DNA of 64,000 nucleotides from Microvirga sp. 17 mud 1-3 (GCF_003151255.1 NZ_CP029481.1:3348001-3412000), one strand, 5' to 3'; counted from the first letter of the stretch, positions 1 to 11,085 are shown. Program-made: numbers and translations. The notes: generated by a model not told the origin, from the sequence alone.

Positions 1-1074
1 CGTGATGGTGATGGTGGATCCGGTCAGGTCCTCACGTGTCGCAGTTCCGGCCTTCGCCTCATCCGACAGACGGTTGAGCTCAGCACCGCAGCTCCAGAGG
101 TCCCGCGCCTCCACGTGCTTGACGACGGGAACGACAAGCCCCGCACTCGTCTGGGCTGCAATGCCGATATGGATGCCGCCATGCTGCCGGACAATCCCCG
201 CCTCATCGTCATAGTGCGCGTTCAAGTGCGGCTGTTCGGCAATGGCCTTGACCATGGCGCGCATGAGAAACGGCAGAATGGTCAGTTTCGGCTGATCCTG
301 CCGCCGTAGTTGGTTCAGGGCTGCCCGCAGATCCTCCAGCGCCGTCATATCGACCTCTTCCACATAGGTGATATGCGGAATGCGCGACTTCGAGAGTGCC
401 ATCTTCTCGGCAATCCTGCGCCGCAGCCCGATTACCTTGACTTCTTGAACGGACGTATTCGGAACAAGCCCATACCCCTTCGACGACTGACGCCCGTGAG
501 CGATGAAGTCATCGATATCCTCATGCGTGATCCTGCCGGCTGGACCCGAGCCCGGCACTTGGCGAAGGTCGACACCAGCATCCCGTGCCCGCTGCCTCAC
601 AGAAGGAGACGCCAGGGGCTTTTCCCCTTCGGCCCGAACTGTTGACAGCTTGGGCTCTCGATCCGAAGGGCGCGGCGGCGGGGGATTTTCCTCTCGCGGC
701 AGCTGCCTCGGATGTTCTGCAGCCCTGTCTGCCTGCACTGGTTTCGATGCACTCTGCAAGGCCTCAGGCGTCACCGAAGGCGGCCCTTCATGCTGCGCTT
801 CCTGCGGTCGTGTCGCCGGGGCATTTCCTTCGCCCTCGATCTCCAGTCGGATCAGGGGTGAGCCGATCGCCACGACATCACCGACCTCGGCGCCAAGCCA
901 CAGGATTTTTCCCTCGACCGGAGATGGAATTTCGACGGTTGCCTTATCGGTCATGACGGCCGCGAGAACAGCATCCTCCCGGACCAGATCACCGACCTTG
1001 ACGTGCCACTCCACCAGCTCCGCCTCGGCGATCCCTTCACCCACATCCGGCATTTTGATGACGTGCTCGCCCAT
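1..1074 (-). CDS. bkdB: Branched-chain 2-oxoacid dehydrogenase E2 (lipoamide acyltransferase), 3' end cut by window edge
   Basis: This is the acyltransferase core subunit of the branched-chain 2-oxoacid dehydrogenase complex. It moves the acyl group from E1 to coenzyme A on a swinging lipoyl arm. Visible domains are an N-terminal lipoyl domain (about residues 3-77, lipoyl lysine in MTDKATVEI), a Pro/Ala-rich linker, a peripheral subunit-binding domain (about 135-175, with VRQRARDAGVDL and GPAGRITHEDI), then the start of the catalytic domain (from KVIGLRRRIAEKM). The reading frame is open to the window edge at about residue 358 (STITIT), so the catalytic HxxxD end is missing. The ATG lies one base after the stop of the E1 beta gene, so the three genes form one transcription unit. 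A pyruvate or acetoin dehydrogenase E2 is less likely, given the single lipoyl domain and these E1 partners. E3 is presumably beyond the edge. Confidence 0.9.
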   Translation of the reverse strand, partial: MGEHVIKMPDVGEGIAEAELVEWHVKVGDLVREDAVLAAVMTDKATVEIPSPVEGKILWLGAEVGDVVAIGSPLIRLEIEGEGNAPATRPQEAQHEGPPSVTPEALQSASKPVQADRAAEHPRQLPREENPPPPRPSDREPKLSTVRAEGEKPLASPSVRQRARDAGVDLRQVPGSGPAGRITHEDIDDFIAHGRQSSKGYGLVPNTSVQEVKVIGLRRRIAEKMALSKSRIPHITYVEEVDMTALEDLRAALNQLRRQDQPKLTILPFLMRAMVKAIAEQPHLNAHYDDEAGIVRQHGGIHIGIAAQTSAGLVVPVVKHVEARDLWSCGAELNRLSDEAKAGTATREDLTGSTITIT

Positions 1075-1075
1075 C

Positions 1076-2089
1076 TCAGCCCTCCATCGTTTCAATCAGA
1101 GCACGCGCGACCCGAGCAGGTCCTGGGAAGTAGTCCCATTCTTGGGCGTGCGGGTAAGGCGTGTCCCACCCGGTCACACGCGCGATGGGTGCTTCCAGGT
1201 GATAGAAGCAAGCCTCCTGAACGAGAGCGGAGAGTTCGGCACCGAAACCTGATGTGAGTGTCGCCTCGTGGATGACAACGCACCGCCCAGTCTTCTTGAC
1301 GGACGCTACAATGGTGTCCATGTCCAAAGGCAGCAGGGTCCTCAGGTCGATGATCTCCGCATCAATATTCGTTTCGGATGCCGCTGCCTGAGCGACGAAC
1401 ACCATGGTTCCGTAAGCCAGAACCGTGACGGCCGTTCCCTCGCGCACCACCTTCGCCTTGCCCAGTGGAATCGTGAAGTGGCCGCTTGGCACCTCGCTGA
1501 GATCGTGCTTCGACCAGGGCGTCACCGGGCGATCATGATGTCCATCGAACGGCCCGTTGTAGAGGCGCTTCGGCTCCAGGAAGATGACGGGATCGGGGTC
1601 TTCAATCGCGGCGATCAGGAGGCCCTTGGCGTCGTAAGGATTGGAGGGAACGACGGTCTTCAGGCCTGAAACATGCGTGAAGAGAGCTTCAGGACTCTGG
1701 CTGTGGGTCTGCCCTCCAAAAATACCACCGCCTGTCGGCATGCGCACTACCATGGGACAGGTGAACTGGCCATTTGAACGATAGCGCAGCCGCGCAGCCT
1801 CGGAGACGATCTGATCGTAAGCCGGATACATGTAATCGGCGAACTGGATCTCGACGCAGGGCTTCAGGCCATAGGCCGCCATGCCGATAGCGGTGCCGAC
1901 AATCCCCGACTCGCTGATCGGCGTATCGAAGCAGCGTGTTTTGCCGTACTTCTGCTGCAACCCCTGCGTACAGCGAAACACGCCGCCGAAATAACCGACA
2001 TCCTCTCCGAAGACCACGACATCGTCGTCCCGGGCCATCATCACGTCCATGGCATCGCGGATCGCCTCGACCATCGTCATTCTCGCCAT
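1076..2089 (-). CDS. bkdA2: Branched-chain 2-oxoacid dehydrogenase E1 beta subunit
   Basis: This is the beta subunit of the thiamine-diphosphate E1 component, which decarboxylates 2-oxoacids from valine, leucine and isoleucine. It has 337 residues, the normal family length. Family hallmarks include VVVFGEDVGYFGGVF near the N-terminus, ISESGIVGTAIGMA, EIQFADY and the C-terminal transketolase domain (VTVLAYGTMV, IDLRTLLPLD). The reading frame could be opened at a TTG six bases further upstream (2095). The ATG at 2089 is preferred because GGAG sits seven bases before it and it follows the E1 alpha stop by two bases. It is translationally linked to bkdA1 upstream and bkdB downstream. Confidence 0.92.
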   Translation of the reverse strand: MARMTMVEAIRDAMDVMMARDDDVVVFGEDVGYFGGVFRCTQGLQQKYGKTRCFDTPISESGIVGTAIGMAAYGLKPCVEIQFADYMYPAYDQIVSEAARLRYRSNGQFTCPMVVRMPTGGGIFGGQTHSQSPEALFTHVSGLKTVVPSNPYDAKGLLIAAIEDPDPVIFLEPKRLYNGPFDGHHDRPVTPWSKHDLSEVPSGHFTIPLGKAKVVREGTAVTVLAYGTMVFVAQAAASETNIDAEIIDLRTLLPLDMDTIVASVKKTGRCVVIHEATLTSGFGAELSALVQEACFYHLEAPIARVTGWDTPYPHAQEWDYFPGPARVARALIETMEG

Positions 2090-2091
2090 GG

Positions 2092-3954
<1,863 letters not shown>

Positions 3955-4752
3955 CTAGACTTCCGACACGGCGCCGAGATGTGCGATATGGAAGGCAACT
4001 TTGATGGCTGAAAGGCCGGTCGCGAGCGCCCCCTCCGGAGCGCGGTCGGAAACGATGTCGGTCAGCGTATCGAGCGGACAGACAAGTTCGAGATGGCGCC
4101 GGTTGAATTTCGTCGCATCTGCCAGGAGCACCCTGCGCTCCGCCCGTTCAAGCATGGTCCGCTTGACCCAACTGGCCTGCGTCTCCACGTCTGTCGGCCC
4201 CTCCATCGTCAATCCGCTAGCGCCGATGAAGGCAATATCCGCATTGAATCGTTTCAGGTAGGCGCAGGTCTCTGAACCATAAACTCCCCCCTCGCGCGAA
4301 GAGAAATCGCCAGGACAGAACAGGACGCGAGAATTGCCTTGCTGGACCAGAGCATGGGCTACAGCAAAACAATTGGTGATTACGGTAATTCCCTCGGCTC
4401 TCTGCGCGAGAACCTGGGCGAAGCGGGCGGTTGTCGAGCCGGAATCGATCATGAGAACATCGCCCGCCTTGACAAGCTCGACAGCGACTTGAGCGATCGC
4501 ATCACGCTCTCGAACCGCAAGAGTATCCCGGTCCTGGAACTCCGGCTGAAATCCCAGCTGGCGCCCGGCCGCACCGCCATAAGTACGGCTCACAAGCCCA
4601 CGCTGGGTCAATTCGTCGATATCGCGCCGCACGGTTTCGGCGGATACGCCAAGCCGGCGGGCGAGGTCTGATGTCCTTACAGCCGGACTTAGGCCGAGCT
4701 CGGCTATGATCAGTCGTTGGCGAGACGCCTTTTTGCCCTCGGGCAGATGCAC
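3955..4752 (-). CDS. DeoR/GlpR-family transcriptional regulator
   Basis: This is a 265-residue DeoR-family repressor. The N-terminal winged helix-turn-helix (about residues 10-62) shows the family signature, with VRTSDLARRLGVSAETVRRD followed by LTQRGLVSRTYGGA. The C-terminal sugar-phosphate sensor domain has DSGSTTARFA, ITNCFAVAHAL and GASGLTMEG, placed as in GlpR and related proteins. The start is a GTG with GGGAGG seven bases upstream. It is transcribed away from the ABC importer at 5229-9372, and the two share the 476-base gap. It therefore probably controls that importer in response to a phosphorylated sugar or polyol. The effector cannot be read from the sequence. Confidence 0.85.
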   Translation of the reverse strand: MHLPEGKKASRQRLIIAELGLSPAVRTSDLARRLGVSAETVRRDIDELTQRGLVSRTYGGAAGRQLGFQPEFQDRDTLAVRERDAIAQVAVELVKAGDVLMIDSGSTTARFAQVLAQRAEGITVITNCFAVAHALVQQGNSRVLFCPGDFSSREGGVYGSETCAYLKRFNADIAFIGASGLTMEGPTDVETQASWVKRTMLERAERRVLLADATKFNRRHLELVCPLDTLTDIVSDRAPEGALATGLSAIKVAFHIAHLGAVSEV

Positions 4753-5228
4753 TCACACGCCTCCCTGACATGACGGAATTTGTTGTAGCCCCATCAAATC
4801 CTTTGGGACATTCCACATAAGTATGCTTGATATCCCAAGTTTGGTCTCCTAGCCTTCCAGAAAGGTGCATAACCTGCTCACACAAGTCCGAAGGTGATGC
4901 CTTTGCCTCAGGTTTTTTCAGGACAATGTCCGCGCCTCACAGCGGGCATGGGGCGGCATCCTCGTCCCGGACAATACGACGACGTCCGTGCAGGTGCCTG
5001 GCCCGGGAAATGGCAGCCGTCGCGCTTCTTAGACGAGTCAGATTTCAACTGTCACAGCAGCGAAACAAGCTTTCAATATTGGTTCGCCACTTTGCTCGGC
5101 CAAAGGAGAAAGCAGAGCACCCATCGGGAAGGACCAGGACGAGATGCTCTGCAAAACCGTCAGCCCGTTCTGGGAAGCAAGAACAGAATAACGCTCTCCA
5201 TCTTTCATCGAGTACAGGTTCCAGGTGA
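4753..5228. promoter_or_regulatory. Divergent intergenic region between the DeoR-type gene and the ABC operon
   Basis: This 476-base gap separates two divergent start sites and must contain the promoters of both units and any DeoR-type operators. AT-rich patches occur at about 4778-4842 and 5055-5095. I could not identify a unique operator repeat or a convincing promoter by eye. No coding frame here looks real. Confidence 0.4.
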
Positions 5229-6230
5229 ATGTCCGAAATCGTAGTCGACGCCGTGTCCAAAACCTGGGGAGGTGTAGGGGGAGTGAACCGCATCAGCTTT
5301 AAAGCCGATGCAGGTACGCTCCTGGTGCTCCTCGGCCCATCCGGATGCGGCAAGTCCACGACTCTGCGCCTGATCGCGGGGCTTGAGGAGGTCGATTCCG
5401 GCACGATCACAATCGGCGGGCGGGACGTAACCCATCTTTCGCCTGCCGAGCGACGCATCTCGATGGTATTCCAGTCCTATGCGCTTTTCCCCCACCTCAA
5501 TGTAGCCGAGAATATCGTCTTCGGATTGAAGGTCCGCCGTGTAGGACGAGCGGAGCGGGATGAGCGCCTCAAAAAGGTGGCTGATATCGTCGGCCTGAGT
5601 CATCTGCTCGAGCGCAAACCGTCCCAACTCTCGGGCGGCCAGCGTCAGCGCGTTGCCCTTGGCCGTGCCATCATTGCAGAAGCGCCCGTTTGTCTGATGG
5701 ACGAGCCGCTGTCGAATCTCGACGCCAAGCTCCGCCACGAGATGCGGACAGAAATCCGCAGCCTGCAGCAGCGCCTCGGCATGACCATGGTCTACGTCAC
5801 TCACGATCAGACCGAGGCCATGACTATGGCGGACCGGGTCATTCTGATGCGAGACGGGCATATTGAGCAGAATGGAGCCCCGCACGAGCTTTACAATCAT
5901 CCTGCAAGCGATTTCACGGCCCGCTTCATCGGCACCCCACCCATGAATATCATTTCATGGCACGACAACGCGATGCTCGGCATACGACCGGAACATATTA
6001 CGCTTGTGGAGAGCAATGGAATTCCGGCCACGGTGAAGGCTGTCGAATATCTCGGGGCAGACAGCATCATTCTCTGCGACACGGAAGGCGGCACGGTTTC
6101 GGTTCGTCAAACGGGTTATTGTTCGCTTCCACCCGGAACCAGTGTCGGCCTCGCTTGGCATAACCGTCACATACATCTGTTTGATAAGGACAGCGGAAGA
6201 CGCCGTGAGACCGAGACCTCGGTCCATTGA
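5229..6230 (+). CDS. Carbohydrate ABC importer ATP-binding protein (UgpC/MalK-like)
   Basis: This is the cytoplasmic ATPase of a sugar or polyol importer, 333 residues. Walker A is GPSGCGKST (about 34-42), the signature is LSGGQRQRVALGRA, Walker B is CLMDEPLSNLDAKLR, and the switch histidine is in VYVTHDQTEAM. A C-terminal TOBE region (GIRPEHI onward) is present but shorter than in E. coli MalK or UgpC. The ATG follows an AGGTGA-like ribosome site. It is the first gene of a four-gene set (ATPase, binding protein, two permeases), whereas ugpBAEC operons usually place the ATPase last. The substrate is unknown. Confidence 0.88.
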   Translation: MSEIVVDAVSKTWGGVGGVNRISFKADAGTLLVLLGPSGCGKSTTLRLIAGLEEVDSGTITIGGRDVTHLSPAERRISMVFQSYALFPHLNVAENIVFGLKVRRVGRAERDERLKKVADIVGLSHLLERKPSQLSGGQRQRVALGRAIIAEAPVCLMDEPLSNLDAKLRHEMRTEIRSLQQRLGMTMVYVTHDQTEAMTMADRVILMRDGHIEQNGAPHELYNHPASDFTARFIGTPPMNIISWHDNAMLGIRPEHITLVESNGIPATVKAVEYLGADSIILCDTEGGTVSVRQTGYCSLPPGTSVGLAWHNRHIHLFDKDSGRRRETETSVH

Positions 6231-6302
6231 GCTTCTTTCACTGAAAGGCGCAGGCGGTCTCTTCCGCAGGCGCATGGCTCCAGGAGATCCAAGGGGAGGA
6301 TC

Positions 6303-7586
6303 ATGAAGTTCAAAGCCAAAGCCCTGCTCACGGCGGGTCTCATGACACTAGCCGGCTTCGGTGCGAGTGCCGCCCATGCCGTCGATCTGACGATGTACTA
6401 TCCCGTCTCGGTCGGCGGTCCCGTTACCAAGATCATCGACGACATGGTGCAGCGGTTCCAAAAGGAAAACCCGGATATCAAGGTCGAGGCGGTCTACGCG
6501 GGCAACTACACCGACACCATGACCAAGGCGATGACCGCCATGAAGGGTGGTCAGCCGCCTCAATTGTCGGTGTTGTTCTCCACCGATCTGTTCACGCTCA
6601 TGGACGAAAAGGCGATCGTGCCGATCGATGAGATCGCCGGCTCCGACGGCAAGCAATGGCTCGACAGTTTCTATCCTGCCTTCATGGAAAACGGGCGCAT
6701 AGAAGGCAAGACCTGGAGTGTTCCGTTCCAGCGCTCGACCATCGTCCTCTACTACAACAAGGATGCCTTCAAGGAGGCAGGTCTCGATCCCGAGAAGCCG
6801 CCGACAACCTGGGCCGAGATGGCCGAGATGGCCAAGAAACTCGTGAAGAAGGACGCTTCCGGCAATGTGACCCGTTGGGGCGTCGAGATCCCGTCCACGG
6901 GATACGGCTACTGGATGTTGCAGGCGCTGGCCATCGAGAATGGTCAGAAGCTCATGAATGAGGCCGGCACCAAGGTCTTCTTCAACGAAAAGAAGACGGT
7001 CGATGCGCTGCAGTATTGGGTCGATCTCTCGACCAAAGAAGGCGTGATGCCGAAGGGAGCCATCGAATGGGGCACCCTGCGGACGGATTTCCTCGAAGGC
7101 AAGACCGCCATGATGTGGCACACCACCGGCAACCTGACCGCCGTGAAGGAAGGTGCGAAGTTCGACTTCGGCGTCGCCATGCTGCCTGCCAAGGAACAGC
7201 GCGGCTCCCCGACCGGCGGCGGCAACTTCTACATCTTCAAGAGTGCCAGCCCTGAGCAGCAGCAGGCTGCCGTGAAGTTCATCCGCTGGATGACAGCCCC
7301 TGAACAGGCTGCGGAATGGAGCATCAAGACAGGCTACGTAGCCGTTACGCCGGCGGCTTACGAGACGGAGACCATGAAAGCCTACGTGAAGGGCTTCCCT
7401 CAGGCCGTCGTAGCCCGCGATCAGCTGCAACATGCCGTCGCCGAGCTGTCGGTGCACGACAACGGGCGCATTTACAAGATCGTCAATGACGCCGTGCAGG
7501 CCGCCGTAACGGGTTCTCAGAGCCCGAAGGAGGCACTCGACAGCGCTCAGAAGCAATCCGAGCGCGTCCTGAGCCGCTATAAATAA
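6303..7586 (+). CDS. Extracellular solute-binding protein, family 1 (UgpB-like)
   Basis: This is the periplasmic binding protein of the importer, 427 residues. It has an N-terminal signal peptide of about 26 residues (KAKALLTAG, hydrophobic core, cleavage near AHA). The overall pattern resembles glycerol-3-phosphate-binding UgpB: MTMYYPVSVGG-like start, VLYYNKDAFKEAGLDPEKPP, MMWHTTGNL and GGGNFYIFK. GGAGGA lies just before the ATG. The ligand pocket cannot be assigned by eye, so glycerol-3-phosphate, a glycerophosphodiester or another sugar or polyol all remain possible. A 16-bp stem-loop follows the stop codon and may raise its mRNA level relative to the permease genes. Confidence 0.85.
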   Translation: MKFKAKALLTAGLMTLAGFGASAAHAVDLTMYYPVSVGGPVTKIIDDMVQRFQKENPDIKVEAVYAGNYTDTMTKAMTAMKGGQPPQLSVLFSTDLFTLMDEKAIVPIDEIAGSDGKQWLDSFYPAFMENGRIEGKTWSVPFQRSTIVLYYNKDAFKEAGLDPEKPPTTWAEMAEMAKKLVKKDASGNVTRWGVEIPSTGYGYWMLQALAIENGQKLMNEAGTKVFFNEKKTVDALQYWVDLSTKEGVMPKGAIEWGTLRTDFLEGKTAMMWHTTGNLTAVKEGAKFDFGVAMLPAKEQRGSPTGGGNFYIFKSASPEQQQAAVKFIRWMTAPEQAAEWSIKTGYVAVTPAAYETETMKAYVKGFPQAVVARDQLQHAVAELSVHDNGRIYKIVNDAVQAAVTGSQSPKEALDSAQKQSERVLSRYK

Positions 7587-7593
7587 AGCCTAA

Positions 7594-7630
7594 GGGATGT
7601 GCCGCGGCGGAATGCGCCGCGGCACATCCC
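7594..7630 (+). repeat. Perfect 16-bp stem-loop between binding-protein and permease genes
   Basis: The sequence at 7594-7609 is an exact inverted copy of 7615-7630, with a five-base loop (GAATG). The stem is very GC-rich. No run of T follows, so a simple intrinsic terminator is unlikely. Stems at this position in binding-protein transporter operons, such as malE-malF, block 3'-to-5' decay and give extra binding protein. That role is the most likely here, with partial termination as the alternative. Confidence 0.85.
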
Positions 7631-7651
7631 GATCCCCAGCCGGAGAATTCA

Positions 7652-8566
7652 ATGGTCGCCGTTACGAGCGCTGCCAAGCACAAGGCCTCCCGACGCAGAT
7701 ACTGGCAGACGAATGTCAATGCGTGGCTACTTTTGCTGCCCGCTGTCGTCCTGCTCGCGACCTTTACGCATTATCCAATTCTTGCAACTCTCTATCACAG
7801 CTTTTTCTCGCTCGGACGCAGTGGTCCGGCGGAATTCGTGGGCTTCGAGAATTATGCCTACATGCTGGATGACGATGTCTTTTGGCAGGTACTCCGCAAC
7901 AACATTATCTTTGCGCTTGCCACTGTACCGACCAGCATTGTCCTTGCGATGATGATGGCAGTTTGGGTGGACAAGAAGATCTCGGGCCGGTCGTTCCTAA
8001 GGCTCGCATTCTTTACACCGACCGTTCTTCCCATGATCGCTGTCGCGAACATTTGGCTGTTCTTCTATACGCCGGATTACGGCCTGCTCGATCAGTTCCT
8101 GAAGACCTTAGGCTTTTCAGGACATAACTGGCTCGGCGATCCGGCAACCGTCATGACCTGCCTCACGATCATGGTTGTCTGGAAGGAGGCCGGCTTCTTC
8201 ATGATCTTCTATCTTGCAGCTCTGCAAGTCATCCCGCCGGACCTCAAGGAGGCTGCGGCTGTCGAGGGTGCAGGACGCTGGTACTTCTTTCGCCGCGTGA
8301 CATTGCCCCTTCTGATGCCGACGACGCTGTTCGTCTCCATCAATGCCCTGATCAACTCCTTCAAACTCGTGGATCAACTGGTCATCATGACCAAAGGTGG
8401 GCCGAACAACGCAAGCTCACTGCTGCTCTATTACATCTACGAGGTAGCTTTCACCTTCTGGGATACCGCCTACGCGGCCACACTGACGGTGACGCTGATC
8501 TCAATCTTGGCCGCTGTTGCCCTGACCAAATTCGTCTATCTCGATCGTAGGATTCACTATCAATGA
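7652..8566 (+). CDS. Carbohydrate ABC importer permease (UgpA-like)
   Basis: This inner-membrane permease of 304 residues has about six transmembrane segments, the first in AWLLLLPAVVLLATF. The cytoplasmic EAA loop that docks the ATPase is visible as EAAAVEGAGRWYFFRRVTLP. The C-terminal part (INSFKLVDQLVIMTKGGP) is characteristic of the UgpA/MalF type. A GGAG-like ribosome site precedes the ATG. It overlaps the next permease gene by four bases, so the two are translationally coupled. Confidence 0.88.
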   Translation: MVAVTSAAKHKASRRRYWQTNVNAWLLLLPAVVLLATFTHYPILATLYHSFFSLGRSGPAEFVGFENYAYMLDDDVFWQVLRNNIIFALATVPTSIVLAMMMAVWVDKKISGRSFLRLAFFTPTVLPMIAVANIWLFFYTPDYGLLDQFLKTLGFSGHNWLGDPATVMTCLTIMVVWKEAGFFMIFYLAALQVIPPDLKEAAAVEGAGRWYFFRRVTLPLLMPTTLFVSINALINSFKLVDQLVIMTKGGPNNASSLLLYYIYEVAFTFWDTAYAATLTVTLISILAAVALTKFVYLDRRIHYQ

Positions 8567-9372
8567 AGCAGAGCAGCTCTTCGATCGAGACAATTGCAGC
8601 GTGGATCCTGGCGCTTCTGTGGCTTCTCCCTCTCGCCTACAGTTTCTGGAGCGCATTTCACCCGTCCGAGTACGCCACAAGGTTTGATCTGACGGCTCCT
8701 CTGACGCTCGATAATTTTGTGCGCGCTTGGCACCAAGCTCCGTTCGCCCGCTATTATCTGAACACGCTGATGCTGGTGACTCTGGTGCTCGCAGGTCAGC
8801 TGGTCATTGCGACGCTGGCAGCCTACGCCTTCGCGCGCTTTCGTTTCGCGGGCCGCGAAGTTCTGTTCGCGCTTGTTCTCGTCCAACTTATGATCATGCC
8901 TGACGTTCTGATCGTTGAGAATTATCGCGTCATCAGCATTTTGAACCTGCTTGACACGATCCCGGCTATTGCCCTGCCCTACATGGCCTCCGCCTTTGGC
9001 ATCTTCCTGCTGCGCCAGACCTTCAAAAGTGTGCCGAATGAGCTGGTTGAGGCAGCACGGGTGGAAGGCGCCTCATCTTTTGGCGTCCTCTGGCGGGTTT
9101 TTGTCCCTCTCGGCAAGACCACCTATATTGCCTTCGGGCTCGTTTCCGTCAGTTATCATTGGAACAATTTCCTCTGGCCTCTCATCGTCACAAACTCCGT
9201 GGAGAGCCGCCCTCTTACGGTCGGCCTTGCGGTGTTTGGGGCTCCAGAGACAGGCGTCGACTGGTCAGTCATCACCGCGGCGACCGTGATGACCATGGCA
9301 CCGCTGCTTCTGGCTTTTCTTCTATTCCAGAGGCAGTTCGTTCAGTCCTTCATGCGAGCCGGTATTCGCTGA
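8563..9372 (+). CDS. Carbohydrate ABC importer permease (UgpE-like)
   Basis: This is the second inner-membrane permease, 269 residues, with about six transmembrane segments starting at TIAAWILALLWLLPLAYSFW. The EAA loop is EAARVEGASSFGVLWRVFVP. It matches the UgpE/MalG class in length and layout. Its ATG overlaps the stop of the upstream permease. It is the last gene of the operon. A weak 7-bp inverted repeat at 9487-9504 lies in the gap before the convergent diguanylate cyclase gene and might act in termination. Confidence 0.88.
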   Translation: MKQSSSSIETIAAWILALLWLLPLAYSFWSAFHPSEYATRFDLTAPLTLDNFVRAWHQAPFARYYLNTLMLVTLVLAGQLVIATLAAYAFARFRFAGREVLFALVLVQLMIMPDVLIVENYRVISILNLLDTIPAIALPYMASAFGIFLLRQTFKSVPNELVEAARVEGASSFGVLWRVFVPLGKTTYIAFGLVSVSYHWNNFLWPLIVTNSVESRPLTVGLAVFGAPETGVDWSVITAATVMTMAPLLLAFLLFQRQFVQSFMRAGIR

Positions 9373-9528
9373 CCGAGGCAGTAAATGCGCTCCAAGAGGA
9401 GTGCCGTGGGGAAAGGCTTGTCGGCCAATGGTCCGATCCGCCGACTTGGTACAACGATAATCGTTCGGAGCGGCCCTTCGCCAGAGCATTGGTCGATACC
9501 AATGACAGGCTATCATGAGCTGAATCGG

Positions 9529-11085
9529 CTACATCCTCGTTGTCGACGGTGGCAGCGCATCAACCAAACTCTTCTCTGAAACCCGAATGCAGTTTCGTCC
9601 GGCAGCCTTTGCGCGATAGAGCGCAGAATCCGCAGCCTCAAGGAGAATATCTCGGCTGCTGCCCTGCACAGGCCAAGCTCCCGCTGCGCCGATGCTCACC
9701 GTCGCCGTACGGAAGAAGCTTGGTTCATGCTCTATCCCCAGATTCATAACGCCCGTTCGGATCGTCTCTGCCAGAGCATAGGCTGCGGACAGATCCGTTT
9801 CGGGAAGGACAATGATGAACTCTTCGCCGCCATAGCGGGCTGCAAAATCTCGAGGGCGACGAAGAGCTGCATCGATCGTTATGGCGACGGTGCAGAGCAC
9901 ACCGTCCCCCTTCATGTGCCCATAATAATCGTTATAGCTTTTGAAGAAATCCACATCGACGAAAAGTAGCGAGAGAGGAGATCCCGAGCGGATCGCCTGT
10001 CGCCATTCGCGCTCATAGAATTCATCAAAAGCCCGTCGATTTGGAAGACCGGTCAGGCCATCCGATCGGGCAAGTCGCTCCAGCTCCATTTCGGCTTTCG
10101 TTCGCCGACCCAATTCCCGCCAGAACAACACGATCAACCTTGCCAGAGCCAAGCAGAGAACACCCGCAATTGCCGCCAGAACAAGAGCCCTTCGCCACCA
10201 AGACGCCAGGATATCTTGAACGGATTGAGATACGGTCAGGACAAGAGGAAACTCACCGATCCTATCATACGTATATTGGCGGCGGACCTGATCGATCGCC
10301 GCGACTCCCTCGAAGCTGCCGGAACCGTCTTGAAGAAAGCGACGGAAATTCGCCGAGTCACCAAAGCGACGGCCGATCTCGCGCTCGCTATAGGGATGTC
10401 GCATGAGCAAAGTACCGTCACTTAGAAACAGGGATATCGATCCCCTTGGGCCGACGTCCAGCCCTTTCAGCATGCTTTGGACGTCGTCCAATCCGACTTC
10501 GGCCGCGACAACACCGATGAATTTTCCATCCGGATGTGAGAGGCGTCGGCTGAAGGCGAGGCTGAGTTTCCCTGTCCTGATCTTGCTCGTATAGGGATGA
10601 CTGACGTAAAGCCCAATGAAGGATTGCTCCTTGTGGGCCCTGAAGAATTCATCGTTTGCGAAATTGAGATTTCTCGGCGCAAGCACTGATCCTCCATCGG
10701 CGATGAGATTTCCGGCTTCGTCGAGGAGCAGAATGGAGCCGGTAAAACTAGCCGAAACAGCCCGGTCGAACAAAATTCTATGTTGGATCTCGGGGGGCAA
10801 TCTCGAGAAGCCGCGGTATCCGAAGCCCTCGACAACTCCCTTTAACGCAAGATCAATTGCGCTCACGTTGCCTCCGATGTCCCGGGTCAAGGTCATCAGC
10901 AGGTTCCGCGAAGTCTGCTCGGCTTCTCGCCAAACCTCTTGACGCTCGCTCCAGAGCCCGTGAACCGACAAAGCCAGAATGCCGATGGCAATTGCTCCGG
11001 CTATGAAGTTCAAGCGGAGTTGCCCCAGAGAATGCCTTCCTGGACGCTTCAGACGTGTGATATCCTTAAGCCATTCACGGGACAT
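9529..11085 (-). CDS. Membrane-bound diguanylate cyclase with periplasmic sensor
   Basis: This enzyme of 518 residues makes cyclic-di-GMP from two GTP. A transmembrane segment (about residues 20-42) is followed by a periplasmic Cache-like sensor, a second transmembrane segment (VLAAIAGVLCLALARLIVLF) and a GGDEF domain. The active site is GGEEF, which is functional in known cyclases. An inhibitory I-site RPRD lies five residues before it, so feedback inhibition is expected. The ATG at 11085 starts inside the last codons of the upstream gene (11-base overlap). The frame is open 42 codons further upstream, but that part lies wholly within the neighbour. It is very likely co-transcribed with the GGDEF-EAL gene. 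Confidence 0.88.
   Translation of the reverse strand: MSREWLKDITRLKRPGRHSLGQLRLNFIAGAIAIGILALSVHGLWSERQEVWREAEQTSRNLLMTLTRDIGGNVSAIDLALKGVVEGFGYRGFSRLPPEIQHRILFDRAVSASFTGSILLLDEAGNLIADGGSVLAPRNLNFANDEFFRAHKEQSFIGLYVSHPYTSKIRTGKLSLAFSRRLSHPDGKFIGVVAAEVGLDDVQSMLKGLDVGPRGSISLFLSDGTLLMRHPYSEREIGRRFGDSANFRRFLQDGSGSFEGVAAIDQVRRQYTYDRIGEFPLVLTVSQSVQDILASWWRRALVLAAIAGVLCLALARLIVLFWRELGRRTKAEMELERLARSDGLTGLPNRRAFDEFYEREWRQAIRSGSPLSLLFVDVDFFKSYNDYYGHMKGDGVLCTVAITIDAALRRPRDFAARYGGEEFIIVLPETDLSAAYALAETIRTGVMNLGIEHEPSFFRTATVSIGAAGAWPVQGSSRDILLEAADSALYRAKAAGRNCIRVSEKSLVDALPPSTTRM

Noticed and set aside
6348..7556. 402-codon open frame antisense to the binding-protein gene
   Set aside because: It mirrors a well-supported transporter gene, has no ribosome site and resembles no family.
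9487..9504. CATTGGT-CGAT-ACCAATG inverted repeat as a terminator between convergent genes
   Set aside because: The stem is only 7 bp, not GC-rich and lacks a T-run, so it is mentioned only as a weak possibility.
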